NCBI RefSeq assembly: GCF_022179185.1
Contig: NZ_BPQJ01000002.1
Span: 248,001 to 312,000 of the forward strand
Direction: 5' to 3'
Origin: Methylobacterium frigidaeris
GTDB taxonomy: Bacteria; Pseudomonadota; Alphaproteobacteria; Rhizobiales; Beijerinckiaceae
DNA: 64,000 nucleotides
A model generated the notes under the pieces. It had not been told where the DNA came from. It did not search any database and was given only the letters and a program-made list of their open reading frames with translations. The position numbers were made by a program, and so were the translations under genes. Below, piece by piece: positions 46,813 to 55,443 of the stretch (position 1 is the stretch's first letter; every line of letters begins with the position of its first letter).

Positions 46813-47425
46813 GAGGCACCACCTTCCTGTATGAGACAAGCTTCTCATCCGGCAGACGAGAATGCAATCTCGGACGCAAGTCTTGGTAAATTTTCGAGTG
46901 TCTATTTTAGGGAAAGATTTGATCCACTGCGGGGCGGGCCGGTCGATCCGAGCGGATATGGGACACTCAACTCCGAACAGCTTAACGGCTGGCAAACCGC
47001 CGCGCGGACGCTGGGACAGGATTCCGTCAAGCTTACGGATTTCCCGGTGGGGATTAGGCCTTTTGCTTCGTAGGATCCCGCGCCGCCGCGATCCGGCGGC
47101 GCGCCATGACCGGTGTGACGTCACGCCTGTGCTCCGGCGTCGATGCGGACCCTAGCGCCGGCGGGACGCGCGATGAAGCGGTCGGCGCCGCCCTCCTTCG
47201 AGGTAGGCCGTATGCCCGTCCGGAGGGCCCGCTTCCGCTTCGGGTGGAGCGGAAGCCCCCTACCCTCCCCTGCCGGAGGCCTCCGCCCTGGGGCGCCCCT
47301 GGCGCCGGACGCTTGCGCAGGGCTTGCGCCGGTGGCGCGGCCGCGATTGCGAATCGGGGCGGAAACGCGCCAATTGCAGCTTGAACGCCGAACCGGCGAA
47401 TTTTCTGCAAACAGGGCAAGCGAGG
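46813..47425. other. divergent promoter region between the carrier-protein operon and repA
   Basis: No supported gene. It contains an AT-richer patch (46860-46925), a perfect inverted repeat 19 bases upstream of the carrier protein start (46831-46848) and a GC-rich stem GCGCCGCCG/CGGCGGCGC (47080-47102). It should hold the promoters of both divergent operons. Confidence 0.45.
46831..46848. promoter_or_regulatory. inverted repeat upstream of the carrier-protein operon
   Basis: ATGAGA-CAAGCT-TCTCAT is a perfect 6-6-6 dyad 18 bases before the carrier protein start, a plausible operator for an unknown regulator of the aminoacyl-carrier operon. Confidence 0.45.
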
Positions 47426-48634
47426 ATGAATCAGCACACGCCGCCGCAACCCCCCGCCCCGGTGGCGCCCGCCGCGATGATCGGTGCCCACGCCGCGACG
47501 CTCCGCGAGCAGCTGCAGGCGATCTCCTCGGGCCTGTTTCCGCCTACCGCCGCCAAGGGGCTGCGCCGCTTCACCTCGACGGAGGCCGCCCGGATCATCG
47601 GCGTGACGGCGTCGCGCTTGCAGCAGCTCGCCGCCGACGGGCTCGGGCCGCAGCCGGAGGTCTCGGCCAACGGGCGCCGCTCCTACTCGCTGGCCGATAT
47701 CCACGGCTTGCGCGCCTATCTCGACGAGAACACGCGGGGCGGCCGGCGCTACCAGCCGCGGCGGTCCGCGTCCGAGCACCTGCAGGTCGTGGCGGTGGCG
47801 AACTTCAAGGGCGGCTCAGGCAAGACCACCACCACCGCCCACCTCGCCCAGGCCCTGGTGCTGCGCGGCTACCGGGTGCTCGCCATCGACCTCGATCCCC
47901 AGGCCAGCCTCTCGGCCCTGATGGGCGTGCAGCCGGAGCTCGATGTCGGCGCCGACGAGACGCTCTACGGCGCGATCCGCTACGACGACGCGAAACCCCT
48001 GCGCGACGTGGTGCGACCGACCTACTTCACCGGCCTCGACCTGGTGCCGGCCAATCTCGAATTGATGGAGTTCGAGCACGAGACGCCGCGGGCCTTGAGC
48101 CGCCGTCGGGCCGGCGAGCCGCTGTTCTTCGACCGGGTCGCCCACGCGATCGAGGCGGTGGCCGACGATTACGACATCGTCGTCATCGATTGCCCGCCGC
48201 AGCTCGGCTACCTGACGCTCTCGGCGCTCTGCGCCGCGACCTCGCTGCTGATCACCGTGCATCCGCAGATGCTCGACGTCGCCTCGATGAGCCAGTTCCT
48301 GGCGATGACCGAGGACCTGCTCGGCGTGGTGGCCGAATCCGGCGGGCGGCTGCAATACGACTGGCTGCGCTACCTCGTGACCCGCTACGAGCAGCAGGAC
48401 GCGCCGCAGACCCGCATCGTCGGCATGCTGCGCACCCTGTTCGAGGACGCCGTGCTGACCGCGCCGATGCTGAAATCCTCGGCGGTGTCCGATGCCGGCC
48501 TGTCGAAGCAGACTCTCTACGAGATCGGCCGCGAGAGCGTGACCCGCTCGACCTACGACCGGGCGCTCGAATCGCTCGAGGCCGTCAACGGCGAGATCGA
48601 GGGCCTGATCCGCCGCGCCTGGAGCCGCCCATGA
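47426..48634 (+). CDS. repA: RepA-type ParA partition ATPase
   Basis: A 402-residue ParA of the repABC plasmid type. An N-terminal HTH region (FTSTEAARIIGVTASRLQQL, residues 49-68) binds the operon's own promoter in this family. The Walker A motif KGGSGKTTT is at 128-136 and the Walker A' Asp region is AIDLDPQASLS. VIDCPPQLGYLTL is Walker B. It moves plasmid or replicon copies with RepB bound to parS. The start codon overlaps GAGG; an upstream extension is less likely. It overlaps repB by four bases (ATGA). No antisense RNA or repC follows. Confidence 0.9.
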   Translation: MNQHTPPQPPAPVAPAAMIGAHAATLREQLQAISSGLFPPTAAKGLRRFTSTEAARIIGVTASRLQQLAADGLGPQPEVSANGRRSYSLADIHGLRAYLDENTRGGRRYQPRRSASEHLQVVAVANFKGGSGKTTTTAHLAQALVLRGYRVLAIDLDPQASLSALMGVQPELDVGADETLYGAIRYDDAKPLRDVVRPTYFTGLDLVPANLELMEFEHETPRALSRRRAGEPLFFDRVAHAIEAVADDYDIVVIDCPPQLGYLTLSALCAATSLLITVHPQMLDVASMSQFLAMTEDLLGVVAESGGRLQYDWLRYLVTRYEQQDAPQTRIVGMLRTLFEDAVLTAPMLKSSAVSDAGLSKQTLYEIGRESVTRSTYDRALESLEAVNGEIEGLIRRAWSRP

Positions 48635-49713
48635 GCCGCAAGTCGAACCTCGACGCGCTGTTCGGCGCCAAGCCGCAATCGAAGCCCGCCACCTCCCCCG
48701 AAGCGCCGCCGGCGCCGGCGCCGGAGCCGGAGCCGTTTGCAGCTGCAAACCCCAATCCCCCCGAGCCCGAGTTTGCAGCTGCAAACCCCCGCGCCCAGGA
48801 GTCCCGTGTCCTCGAGCGCAGCCGCAGCGGCGCGGTGCGGGCGATGAGCAGCACCCTGCGCGGACTCGCCGCCCGGGCCGACGCCGCGGCGGAGATCGAG
48901 GCCGGCACCGTCGTCGTCGAGATCGAGCCGGAGCGGATCGACGATTCCTTCATCGCCGACCGGGTGGCGGATGCCAACGATCCGGGCCTCGCCGCGCTGG
49001 TCGAGAGCATTCGCGAGAGCGGCCAGCAGGTGCCGATCCTGGTCCGGCCGCACCCGGAAGTGCCCGAGCGCTACCAGGTCGCCTATGGCCGACGCCGCAT
49101 CCAGGCGGCGCGGCGCCTCGACCGGTCCGTCCGCGCCGTGGTGCGCCCGCTCACCGATGCCGAGTTGGTGGTGGCGCAGGGCAAGGAGAACCTGGAGCGG
49201 CAGGACCTGAGCTACATCGAGCGGGCCTTCTTCGCCCTGCGGCTCGAGGAGCACGGCTTCCCCCGCGCCACGATCACCGCCGCGATGGGTGTCGGCAAGG
49301 GCGATCTCTCCACCCTGATCTCGGTGGCGCGCACGGTGCCGGCGGAGATCGTCCGGGCGATCGGCCCGGCCCCGGCCGCCGGACGGCCGCGCTGGATGCT
49401 GCTCGCCGAGCGGATCAAGGCCGCCCGGCCCGGCCGGGTCGCGAGCCTTCTCGCCGATGCCGGCTTCCAGGAGAGGCCCACCAACGAGCGCTTCGCCGCC
49501 GTGCTGAACGCGCTGGCACCCCCTGCCGCGAAGCCGCCGGCGCCGCAGGTGTGGAGCGACGAGGCGGGCCGCGGCATCGCCCGGATCGAGCGCAGGCCCG
49601 ACCGGGTCGCCCTGTCCTTCGACGAGACCCTGGAGCCCGGCCTCGCCGATTACGTCCTCGATCGGCTGCCGGAGATTCTGGCCGCCTACCGGGCCGGCCG
49701 CGCCAGACCCTGA
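48631..49713 (+). CDS. repB: RepB-type ParB partition protein
   Basis: A 360-residue RepB. The N-terminus MSRKSNLDALFGAK is the typical RepA-interacting start. A Pro/Glu/Ala-rich linker (residues 15-60) repeats FAAANP. The ParB/Srx core has RPHPEVPERYQVAYGRRR, and the HTH region runs from KENLERQDLSYIERAFFA onward. Uniquely, the linker codons are formed by two perfect 16-bp parS-like palindromes, so the gene carries its own centromere. It is translationally coupled to repA and convergent with a merR-like gene five bases beyond its stop. The expected repC initiator is missing. Confidence 0.9.
   Translation: MSRKSNLDALFGAKPQSKPATSPEAPPAPAPEPEPFAAANPNPPEPEFAAANPRAQESRVLERSRSGAVRAMSSTLRGLAARADAAAEIEAGTVVVEIEPERIDDSFIADRVADANDPGLAALVESIRESGQQVPILVRPHPEVPERYQVAYGRRRIQAARRLDRSVRAVVRPLTDAELVVAQGKENLERQDLSYIERAFFALRLEEHGFPRATITAAMGVGKGDLSTLISVARTVPAEIVRAIGPAPAAGRPRWMLLAERIKAARPGRVASLLADAGFQERPTNERFAAVLNALAPPAAKPPAPQVWSDEAGRGIARIERRPDRVALSFDETLEPGLADYVLDRLPEILAAYRAGRARP
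48735..48750. promoter_or_regulatory. parS site 1 inside repB
   Basis: GTTTGCAGCTGCAAAC is a perfect 16-bp palindrome matching the repABC parS pattern GTTNNNNGCNNNNAAC. It lies in codons 35-40 of repB. Confidence 0.8.
48771..48786. promoter_or_regulatory. parS site 2 inside repB
   Basis: An identical GTTTGCAGCTGCAAAC 36 bp after site 1, in the same frame (codons 47-52), so both encode FAAAN. The spacing is about 3.4 helical turns. Confidence 0.8.
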
Positions 49714-49718
49714 CGCCG

Positions 49719-50123
49719 TCACTCCGGCTCGAAGGCGGTGATGATCGGGCACGGCCCGGTCTCGCTCGCTCCGCAGGCCCGGGCGAGACGCTCGAGCGCA
49801 TCACGGGCCGCACGCAGCTCGGCGATCCGGGCATCGAGGGCGTCGATGCGGAAACGGGCGAGTTCCCGCGCCCGGGCCCGGTCCTCGCCGGCATCGAGCG
49901 CGAGAAGCTCTGCGATCTCCTCGAGGGTGAAGCCCGCCCCTTGCGCCGAGCGGATGAAGCGCAGGCGCCGGATCTCATCGGCCCCGTAGCGCCGGATGGC
50001 ACCCGCCCGCGCCGGCACCGGCAGCAGGCCGCGCCGCTGGTAGTAGCGGATCGTCTCGACCCCGACGCCGCCGGCGCGGGCGAGACCGGCGATCGTCAGG
50101 TCGGACGACATCGGGAGGGACAT
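49719..50123 (-). CDS. MerR-family regulator
   Basis: A 134-residue MerR-type activator: N-terminal winged HTH (LTIAGLARAGGVGVETIRYYQRRGLLP) with the arginine-rich wing (GAIRRYGADEIRRLRFIRSAQ), a dimerisation helix, and a C-terminal loop with two cysteines (CGASETGPCP). Mercury-binding MerR has a third cysteine near residue 82 in the partner chain, absent here, so the inducer may be another thiophilic metal or a thiol signal. The ATG at 50123 has GGAG 8 bases upstream. It is divergent from a glutaredoxin-MauE gene with a MerR-type promoter between. Confidence 0.82.
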   Translation of the reverse strand: MSLPMSSDLTIAGLARAGGVGVETIRYYQRRGLLPVPARAGAIRRYGADEIRRLRFIRSAQGAGFTLEEIAELLALDAGEDRARARELARFRIDALDARIAELRAARDALERLARACGASETGPCPIITAFEPE

Positions 50124-50126
50124 GGC

Positions 50127-50158
50127 TTGACTCCGTAGCACGGTACGGATGCTACGCC
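50127..50158 (+). promoter_or_regulatory. MerR-type promoter of the glutaredoxin-MauE gene
   Basis: A TTGACT -35 box (50127-50132) and a TACGCC -10-like box (50153-50158) are 20 bp apart, longer than the normal 17. Between them lies a perfect dyad CGTAGCA-n9-TGCTACG (50134-50156). A dyad in an overlong spacer is the hallmark of MerR-activated promoters. Confidence 0.7.
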
Positions 50159-50193
50159 CTCGGCCTCCCGTTGGCACGAGACGAGATCGCCCG

Positions 50194-50943
50194 ATGAGCA
50201 CCTTGCCCGCCCGCACAGCCACGCTCTACCGGATGGAGACGGACAGCCATGTCTGTCCCTACGGCCTGAAGGCCCGCCACCTGCTTCGGCAGGCCGGCTA
50301 CACGGTCGACGACCGCCCCCTGACCAGCCGCGAGGCGACCGACCGCTTCAAGGCCGAGCACGGGGTGAAGACCACGCCGCAGGTCTTCATCGCCGGCGAG
50401 CGCGTCGGCGGCTACGACGACCTGCGCCGCCGCCTCGGCGAGGCGGTGCGCGATCCGAACGCGGTGAGCTATCGCCCGGTCGCCGCTGTGTTCGGCATGA
50501 CGGCCCTGATGGCCATGGCGGCGAGCCAGGCCGCCTACGGCACGCCGCTCAGCGTGCGGGCAGGCGAATGGTTCATCGCCTTCAGCATGTGCGTGCTGGC
50601 GATCCTCAAGCTGCAGAACGTCGAGACCTTCTCCAGCATGTTCCTCGGCTACGACCTGCTTAGCCGGCGCTGGGTGCCCTACGCCTCGATCTACCCTTAC
50701 GCCGAAGCGCTCGCCGGCCTCCTGATGGCCGCCGGGGTGCTGACCTGGATCTCGGTCCCGGTGGCCCTCGTCATCGGCGGGATCGGCGCGGTCTCGGTGT
50801 TCAAGGCGGTCTATCTCGACCGGCGCGAGCTGAGATGCGCCTGCGTCGGCGGCGGCAGCTACGTGCCCCTCGGCTTCGTGTCGCTGACCGAGAACCTGAT
50901 GATGGTGGCGATGGCCGTGTGGATGGCCGCGACGGCCCTCTGA
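50194..50943 (+). CDS. glutaredoxin-MauE/DoxX fusion membrane protein
   Basis: A 249-residue protein. Residues 1-85 are a glutaredoxin-like fold with a single active-site cysteine in CPYG and TPQVFIAGERVGGYDDL as the glutathione-binding part. Residues 95-249 carry four membrane helices of the MauE type, ending with RCACVGGGSYVPLGFVS, which adds a Cys-x-Cys pair near the membrane. It probably moves reducing equivalents across or at the inner membrane. The ATG at 50194 begins the domain. It is controlled by the divergent MerR protein. Confidence 0.82.
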   Translation: MSTLPARTATLYRMETDSHVCPYGLKARHLLRQAGYTVDDRPLTSREATDRFKAEHGVKTTPQVFIAGERVGGYDDLRRRLGEAVRDPNAVSYRPVAAVFGMTALMAMAASQAAYGTPLSVRAGEWFIAFSMCVLAILKLQNVETFSSMFLGYDLLSRRWVPYASIYPYAEALAGLLMAAGVLTWISVPVALVIGGIGAVSVFKAVYLDRRELRCACVGGGSYVPLGFVSLTENLMMVAMAVWMAATAL

Positions 50944-51028
50944 TCATCGCGGGGGAACCATCAGGCGGGAGCGACGATGGACCCGAGAGATCCATCGTCA
51001 CGAAGATCCGCTCGCATCGAGGCCCACC

Positions 51029-51232
51029 ATGCGCCACACCCTCCTGATCCTCTCCCTCCTGGTACCCGCTGCCGCGACGGCCCAGACCGCACCCGATCCG
51101 GCCCCGGCGGAGGGGCGCCAGGTCTGCGAGGCCAAGGCCGACCAGAACGGGATCACCGGCGACAACCGGGCGACGTATCTTCGCGAATGCGAGGCGGGCG
51201 AGCGCCTGGTGCGGGGCGACGCGCCGCGCTGA
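51029..51232 (+). CDS. small exported PsiF-like protein
   Basis: A 67-residue protein with a signal peptide (MRHTLLILSLLVPAAATA) and a mature part containing VCEAKADQNGITGDNRATYLRECE. This is one copy of a PsiF-like repeat with two cysteines. PsiF-repeat proteins are phosphate-starvation-linked in enterobacteria, but the function is unknown here. The ATG at 51029 follows GAGG by several bases. It is co-directional with the glutaredoxin-MauE gene. Confidence 0.6.
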   Translation: MRHTLLILSLLVPAAATAQTAPDPAPAEGRQVCEAKADQNGITGDNRATYLRECEAGERLVRGDAPR

Positions 51233-51293
51233 GGCGAACGGCGGCAGGCCCGGCGCGTTGGTTGTCGCACAGGCACTCGCCGCGGAGCACCCG

Positions 51294-51518
51294 ATGACCG
51301 ATTGGAGGCCCATCGATCGCGCCCCCCAGGATGGGCGCTGGATCATCGCCATCCACCGGGACGAGCCGGACCGGCGCGCCGTGATCCGCTGGGATCCCGG
51401 GCGGGTCGGGGACGGCCGACCCTGGCACGTCGCCACCACCGAGTACGGCTATGCGCCGGACGCGTTCACCCACTGGACGCCGTTCCCGGACCCGCCGGAG
51501 CCAGGGCAGGGGGCCTGA
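51294..51518 (+). CDS. small hypothetical protein, DUF551-like
   Basis: A 74-residue protein starting MTDWRPIDRAPQDGRWIIAI and ending HWTPFPDPPEP. The WRPIDRAPQDG...HWTPFPDPP frame resembles DUF551-type proteins, often phage-borne. No activity is known. It lies just before mgtC. Confidence 0.55.
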   Translation: MTDWRPIDRAPQDGRWIIAIHRDEPDRRAVIRWDPGRVGDGRPWHVATTEYGYAPDAFTHWTPFPDPPEPGQGA

Positions 51519-51526
51519 CCCGTGTC

Positions 51527-51991
51527 ATGCCGCCCGACGCCACGGCCTTCACTTTCGGGGAACTCGTCGCCCGCCTCGGCGCCGCGACCTTGTGCGGTCT
51601 GCTGCTCGGCCTGGAACGGGAATGGCGGGCCAAGGATGCGGGCCTGCGCACCCACGCCCTCGTCGCCTTGAGTTCGGCCGTCATCACCACCTCGGCGCTC
51701 AGCCTCTACGCGGCGGTGCGCCGGGAGGGTGGGGACGCCGACCCGCTCCGGGTCATCCAGGGATTGGCACAGGCGATCGGCTTTATCTCGGCCGGCACCA
51801 TCTTCGTCGCTCGCCGCAACGTGAGGAACCTGACCACCGCGGCGAGCCTCTGGTTCTCGGCCTCCACCGGCATCGTCGCCGGGGCGGCGCAGTTCACCCT
51901 GCTCGCCGTCGCGATGGGGTTCGGCCTGACGATCCTGATCGTGATGAAGCTGTTCGACCGCGTCGGTCTGCAGGGCGGCGAGGAGCGGTGA
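51527..51991 (+). CDS. MgtC/SapB-family membrane protein
   Basis: A 154-residue protein with four membrane helices and the MgtC signature: LGAATLCGLLLGLEREW, THALVALSSAVITT, GFISAGTIFVAR and LTTAASLWFSASTGIVAG. MgtC-like proteins act in magnesium limitation or membrane-potential control. The C-terminal cytoplasmic ACT-like domain of full MgtC is absent; this is the short form. It starts 8 bases after the preceding gene. Confidence 0.85.
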   Translation: MPPDATAFTFGELVARLGAATLCGLLLGLEREWRAKDAGLRTHALVALSSAVITTSALSLYAAVRREGGDADPLRVIQGLAQAIGFISAGTIFVARRNVRNLTTAASLWFSASTGIVAGAAQFTLLAVAMGFGLTILIVMKLFDRVGLQGGEER

Positions 51992-52348
51992 CTGGCGCCC
52001 ACCCGGCGCGGGTTTCGCGTCTGCCAAACGGGTTTTGCAGGCGGGTCTTGCCCTATTGGCCGGGTTGCGCGGCCCGGGTCGGCATGGGACAAAATAACAA
52101 GCACCGCCGCGATGGCGTCGCGGCGGTGCTCACCCTCGACGAGGGCCTTCCTCCCCAGACTTCGGGCCGCTCTCGAGGGCGACCTGTTTCGTGTCTGTGA
52201 TCACAGTGGTACCCGTCGATTTGCGCCCGCACAAGCACAATTGTGCGTCATTCGCGGGCATCTGGCATTTTGATGCGCAAACGGCGGGGAGGGGAGGGGG
52301 CCTGCGCGCCCCATCCCGGATCCACCCTGACGGCGCGCGAGCCGGCCG
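51992..52348. other. intergenic region between convergent mgtC-like and fdhF-like genes
   Basis: No supported gene. It holds a strong terminator hairpin for the minus-strand molybdoenzyme gene (52085-52130); nothing else is evident. Confidence 0.5.
52085..52130 (-). terminator. Rho-independent terminator of the FdhF/YdeP-like gene
   Basis: AGCACCGCCGCGA (52100-52112) and TCGCGGCGGTGCT (52118-52130) form a 13-bp stem with a 5-base loop. On the minus strand it is followed by the T-rich TGTTATTTTGT. Confidence 0.75.
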
Positions 52349-54682
52349 TCAGATCGGATGCGCCGCGTGCCCGGTCGGCTCGCGCCGGCTCGTCTTCGGG
52401 CCGCCGGCCTCCGGCCGGATCCGCACCGGCACCGATTTCGCCGCTGGCGTCCCCGACTGTACGTCGTGGTGCGAGAGCGCCATCAGCGGGTTCATCTCGG
52501 GGTAGTAGGCCCCCAGGCACCCGTCCGGCAGGGAGAACGGCGTCACCGTGAGGCCGGTCACTTCCCGGGCGATCCCATCGCCGGCATCGCTGACGAGGGA
52601 GACGACCTGGCCCTCGCGCAAGCCCGCCCGGCGGATCTCGCCCGGGTTCATCAGGAGCACGTCGCGGGTGCCCTCGATCCCCCGCAGGCGGTCGCTGTAG
52701 CCGTAGATCGTGGTGTTGAACTGGTCGTTCGAGCGCATGGTGATGAGCCGGTAGCGGCCGGGCTCGTCGTCGAACCCGGTGGCCGACATCACCTGGGGTG
52801 CGGTGAACTCGGCCTTGCCGCTCTCCGTCTTCCAGATCCGCTCGCGCGCCGAGTTGCCGCGGTAGAAGCCGCCGGGGATCCAGAGCCGGTCGTTGAAGTC
52901 GTGGAACTCTTCCCGGTAGGTCTTGGCGATCTCGTCGCGGATCAGCCCGTAATCGCCGACCCACGCGTCCCACGTCACCTTCGGGTTCGGCGCCAGCGTC
53001 GCCTTGGCGATGCCGGCCACGATCGCGACCTCGGACTTCAGGAAATCGCTCGCCGGGGTGCGGCGCCCTTGCGAGCCGTAGATGCAGCTGAACGTGTCCT
53101 CAATGCTCACCGCCTGCGGCCCGCTCGCCTGGCGATCCTCCTCGGTGCGGCCGAGGCAGGGCAGCAGGTAGGCGATCTCGCCGTTGACGAGGTGCGAGCG
53201 GTTGAGCTTGGTCGCGACCTGCACGGTGAGGCGCATGCCGGTCCAGGCCTTCTCCATCCGGTCCTGGTCGGGGATCGCCCGCACGAAGTTGCCGCCGAGC
53301 CCGATGAAGCTGCGGATCTTGCCCGACAGGATGCCCTCGCAGGCCTCGACGGTGTTGACGCCCTTCTCACGCGGCGGCTCGAAGCCGAACTGCTCAGCGA
53401 GCCGATCGAGGGGCACCAGCTCCGGCTTCTCCGAGATGCCGACGGTGCGCTGGCCCTGCACGTTGGAGTGACCCCGCACCGGCGACACCCCGGTGCCCTC
53501 GCGCCCGATATTGCCCTTGAGCAGCAGCAGGTTGACGACCATCGCGACGTTCTCGAAGCCGTGCACGTGCTGCGTCAGGCCCATGCCGTAGAAGGCACAA
53601 GTACGCTCGGCCTCGACGTAGACCTGCGCGGCCGCCTCGATGTCGGCGCGGCTGATCCCGGACTCGCGCTCGATCTCCTCCCACGGCGACGCCCGGACAC
53701 GCGCCTCGAACGCCTCGAGCCCAGTCGTGTGCTGGGCAATGAAGTCGACGTCGAGGACGCGGGTGCCCCGCGCCTTGGCGGCGTCGTCGGCGGCAAAGAC
53801 GTGCTTGCACAGGCCGAGCATCACCGCGATGTCGCCGCCGGGCCGGACCTGATGGTACTGCGTGCTGATCTGCGTTGCCTTGCCGGTCAGCATCTCGATC
53901 GGGCTCTGCGGGTTGGTGAAGCTCTCGAGCCCCCGCTCGCGCACCGGGTTGAAGGTGATGATCTTCGCGCCGCGCTTCGAGGCTTCCTGCAGCGGGTGCA
54001 GGAAGCGCGGCGAGTTGGTGCCGGTGTTCTGGCCGAAGAAGAACAGCGCGTCGCATTTCGACAGGTCGTCGAACACGACCGTGCCGACGCTGGCGCCGAT
54101 CACCTTCTTCAGGGCCACCGAGGTCGTCTCGTGGCACATGTTGGAGGAATCGGGCAGGTTGTTGTTGCCGTAGAGACGGGCGAACAGGGCGTAGAGATAC
54201 GAGGTCTCGAGGCTGGCCCGGCCGGAGGAGTAGAACACCACCGATTTCGGATCGAGCAGGCGCAGCTCCGAGCCGATCTCGCGAAAAGCCTCGTCCCAGC
54301 CGCAGGGGACGTAACGGTCGCTCGCGCGGTCGTACCGCAGCGGGTGGGTCAGGCGGCCCTGCTGCTCGAGGTCGTAGTCGCTCCAGCCGCGCAGCTCGGT
54401 GAGCGTATGCTTGGAAAAGAAGTCCGGCGTGCAGCGCCGCGTCGTCAGCTCCCACAGGGTCGCCTTGGCGCCGTTCTCGCAGAACTCGAAGGGATGATAG
54501 TTCGCCGGCTTCGCCCAGGAGCAGGACACGCACATGAAGCCTTTCGGCTTGTTCTGGCGAAACAAGGTCTCGGTGGCGAGCGGCGTCGCCCATTCCTTGC
54601 CGAACACCTCGGCGATGCCGCGCACCGAGCCCCAGCCGCCGGCCGGGCTGTCGTAATGGACCGTGTTCTCCTCGACCGACAT
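52349..54682 (-). CDS. FdhF/YdeP-family molybdopterin oxidoreductase
   Basis: A 777-residue molybdopterin-binding oxidoreductase with the YdeP-type N-terminus: CVSCSWAKP in place of the usual 4Fe-4S cysteine set, then FSKHTLTELRGWSDYDLEQQGRL. NNNLPDSSNMCHETTSVAL and FFGQNTGTNSPRFL are molybdopterin-domain signatures. The C-terminal MopB_CT (NPGEIRRAGLREGQVVSL) is present. YdeP-like proteins are formate-dehydrogenase paralogues with unclear substrates (acid resistance in E. coli). The ATG at 54682 has GGGAG 9 bases upstream. No FdhD or electron-transfer partner is adjacent. Confidence 0.85.
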   Translation of the reverse strand: MSVEENTVHYDSPAGGWGSVRGIAEVFGKEWATPLATETLFRQNKPKGFMCVSCSWAKPANYHPFEFCENGAKATLWELTTRRCTPDFFSKHTLTELRGWSDYDLEQQGRLTHPLRYDRASDRYVPCGWDEAFREIGSELRLLDPKSVVFYSSGRASLETSYLYALFARLYGNNNLPDSSNMCHETTSVALKKVIGASVGTVVFDDLSKCDALFFFGQNTGTNSPRFLHPLQEASKRGAKIITFNPVRERGLESFTNPQSPIEMLTGKATQISTQYHQVRPGGDIAVMLGLCKHVFAADDAAKARGTRVLDVDFIAQHTTGLEAFEARVRASPWEEIERESGISRADIEAAAQVYVEAERTCAFYGMGLTQHVHGFENVAMVVNLLLLKGNIGREGTGVSPVRGHSNVQGQRTVGISEKPELVPLDRLAEQFGFEPPREKGVNTVEACEGILSGKIRSFIGLGGNFVRAIPDQDRMEKAWTGMRLTVQVATKLNRSHLVNGEIAYLLPCLGRTEEDRQASGPQAVSIEDTFSCIYGSQGRRTPASDFLKSEVAIVAGIAKATLAPNPKVTWDAWVGDYGLIRDEIAKTYREEFHDFNDRLWIPGGFYRGNSARERIWKTESGKAEFTAPQVMSATGFDDEPGRYRLITMRSNDQFNTTIYGYSDRLRGIEGTRDVLLMNPGEIRRAGLREGQVVSLVSDAGDGIAREVTGLTVTPFSLPDGCLGAYYPEMNPLMALSHHDVQSGTPAAKSVPVRIRPEAGGPKTSRREPTGHAAHPI

Positions 54683-54764
54683 GCTGGCTCTCCCGTACGG
54701 CAGGCGAAGGCTCGCCGCCGACAAGGAACCCGCAGGGAGTAGGAGAAGTTCGCGGGGAGCGGCC

Positions 54765-55247
54765 TCAGCCGCCCTGGGCGTTGCGCCGCAGCCGCACGAG
54801 GGCCCGGTCGAGGGCGCCGAGGAAGGCGGAGCGGTCCTTCGGGGAGAACGGTCTCGGCCCGCCGGTCACCGCGCCCGCCTCGCGCAGGGACTGCATCAGG
54901 TCGCGGGTGGCGAGCGCCATGCCGACGGAAGAATCGGTGAAGGCCTTGCCGGTGGGGCTGAGCACGCTGGCCCCGGCCTTCACGCAGCGGCTCGCCAAGG
55001 GAACGTCGGCGGTGACGACGACCGCCTGCGGCCCGGCCCGCTCGGCGATCCAGTCGTCGGCGGCGTCGAGCTTGTCGGAGACGATCACCCGCTCGATCCA
55101 CGGCTCGCGGGGCACGTTCAGGAAGGCGTTCGCCACCACCACGACATGAGCGCCGTGCCGCCCGGCGACGCGGTAGACCTCGTCCTTGACCGGGCAGGCA
55201 TCGGCGTCGACGTAGACCGTGATCGCCGGCGTGGCAGGGCCGGTCAT
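54765..55247 (-). CDS. YaiI/YqxD family (UPF0178) protein
   Basis: A 160-residue protein of the YaiI/UPF0178 type: [20 protein letters not shown] at the N-terminus with Asp/Cys, then [18 protein letters not shown] and [19 protein letters not shown]. The PIN/NYN-like acidic pattern suggests a nuclease-type fold; its role is unknown. It starts 4 bases after a small gene on the same strand, so the two are probably one operon. Confidence 0.85.
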   Translation of the reverse strand: MTGPATPAITVYVDADACPVKDEVYRVAGRHGAHVVVVANAFLNVPREPWIERVIVSDKLDAADDWIAERAGPQAVVVTADVPLASRCVKAGASVLSPTGKAFTDSSVGMALATRDLMQSLREAGAVTGGPRPFSPKDRSAFLGALDRALVRLRRNAQGG

Positions 55248-55251
55248 GGCG

Positions 55252-55443
55252 TCAGCTGCCCGGGTTGAGGAACAGGCTGTCGAATTCCGGCGGCGCGTAG
55301 TCCCGGCCGGTGATGTCGGTGATGACGACGTGGTCGTGGCCCTCGGCCTCGAGTTCCTGCGCCTTCTCCAGGGCGTCCTCCGGCGAGGTGCGCTGGTGCG
55401 AGAGCGGGCCGTTGGCGGTGTGGGCGGTCACGACGAGATGCAT
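55252..55443 (-). CDS. small conserved hypothetical protein
   Basis: A 63-residue protein ([19 protein letters not shown]..., then [19 protein letters not shown]) with no recognised domain. The acidic helix is followed by a short C-terminal tail with Pro-rich turns. The ATG at 55443 has AGGA 5-6 bases upstream; the ATG two codons earlier does not. It sits 4 bases before the YaiI gene. Confidence 0.55.
   Translation of the reverse strand: MHLVVTAHTANGPLSHQRTSPEDALEKAQELEAEGHDHVVITDITGRDYAPPEFDSLFLNPGS

Noticed and set aside
47080..47102. A terminator between the carrier-protein operon and repA
   Set aside because: A good GC stem, but no T-tract on either strand and no gene ending there.
47143..48630. 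An open frame upstream of, and continuous with, repB
   Set aside because: It is the wrong frame under repA; the true RepB start is the ATGA overlap at 48631.
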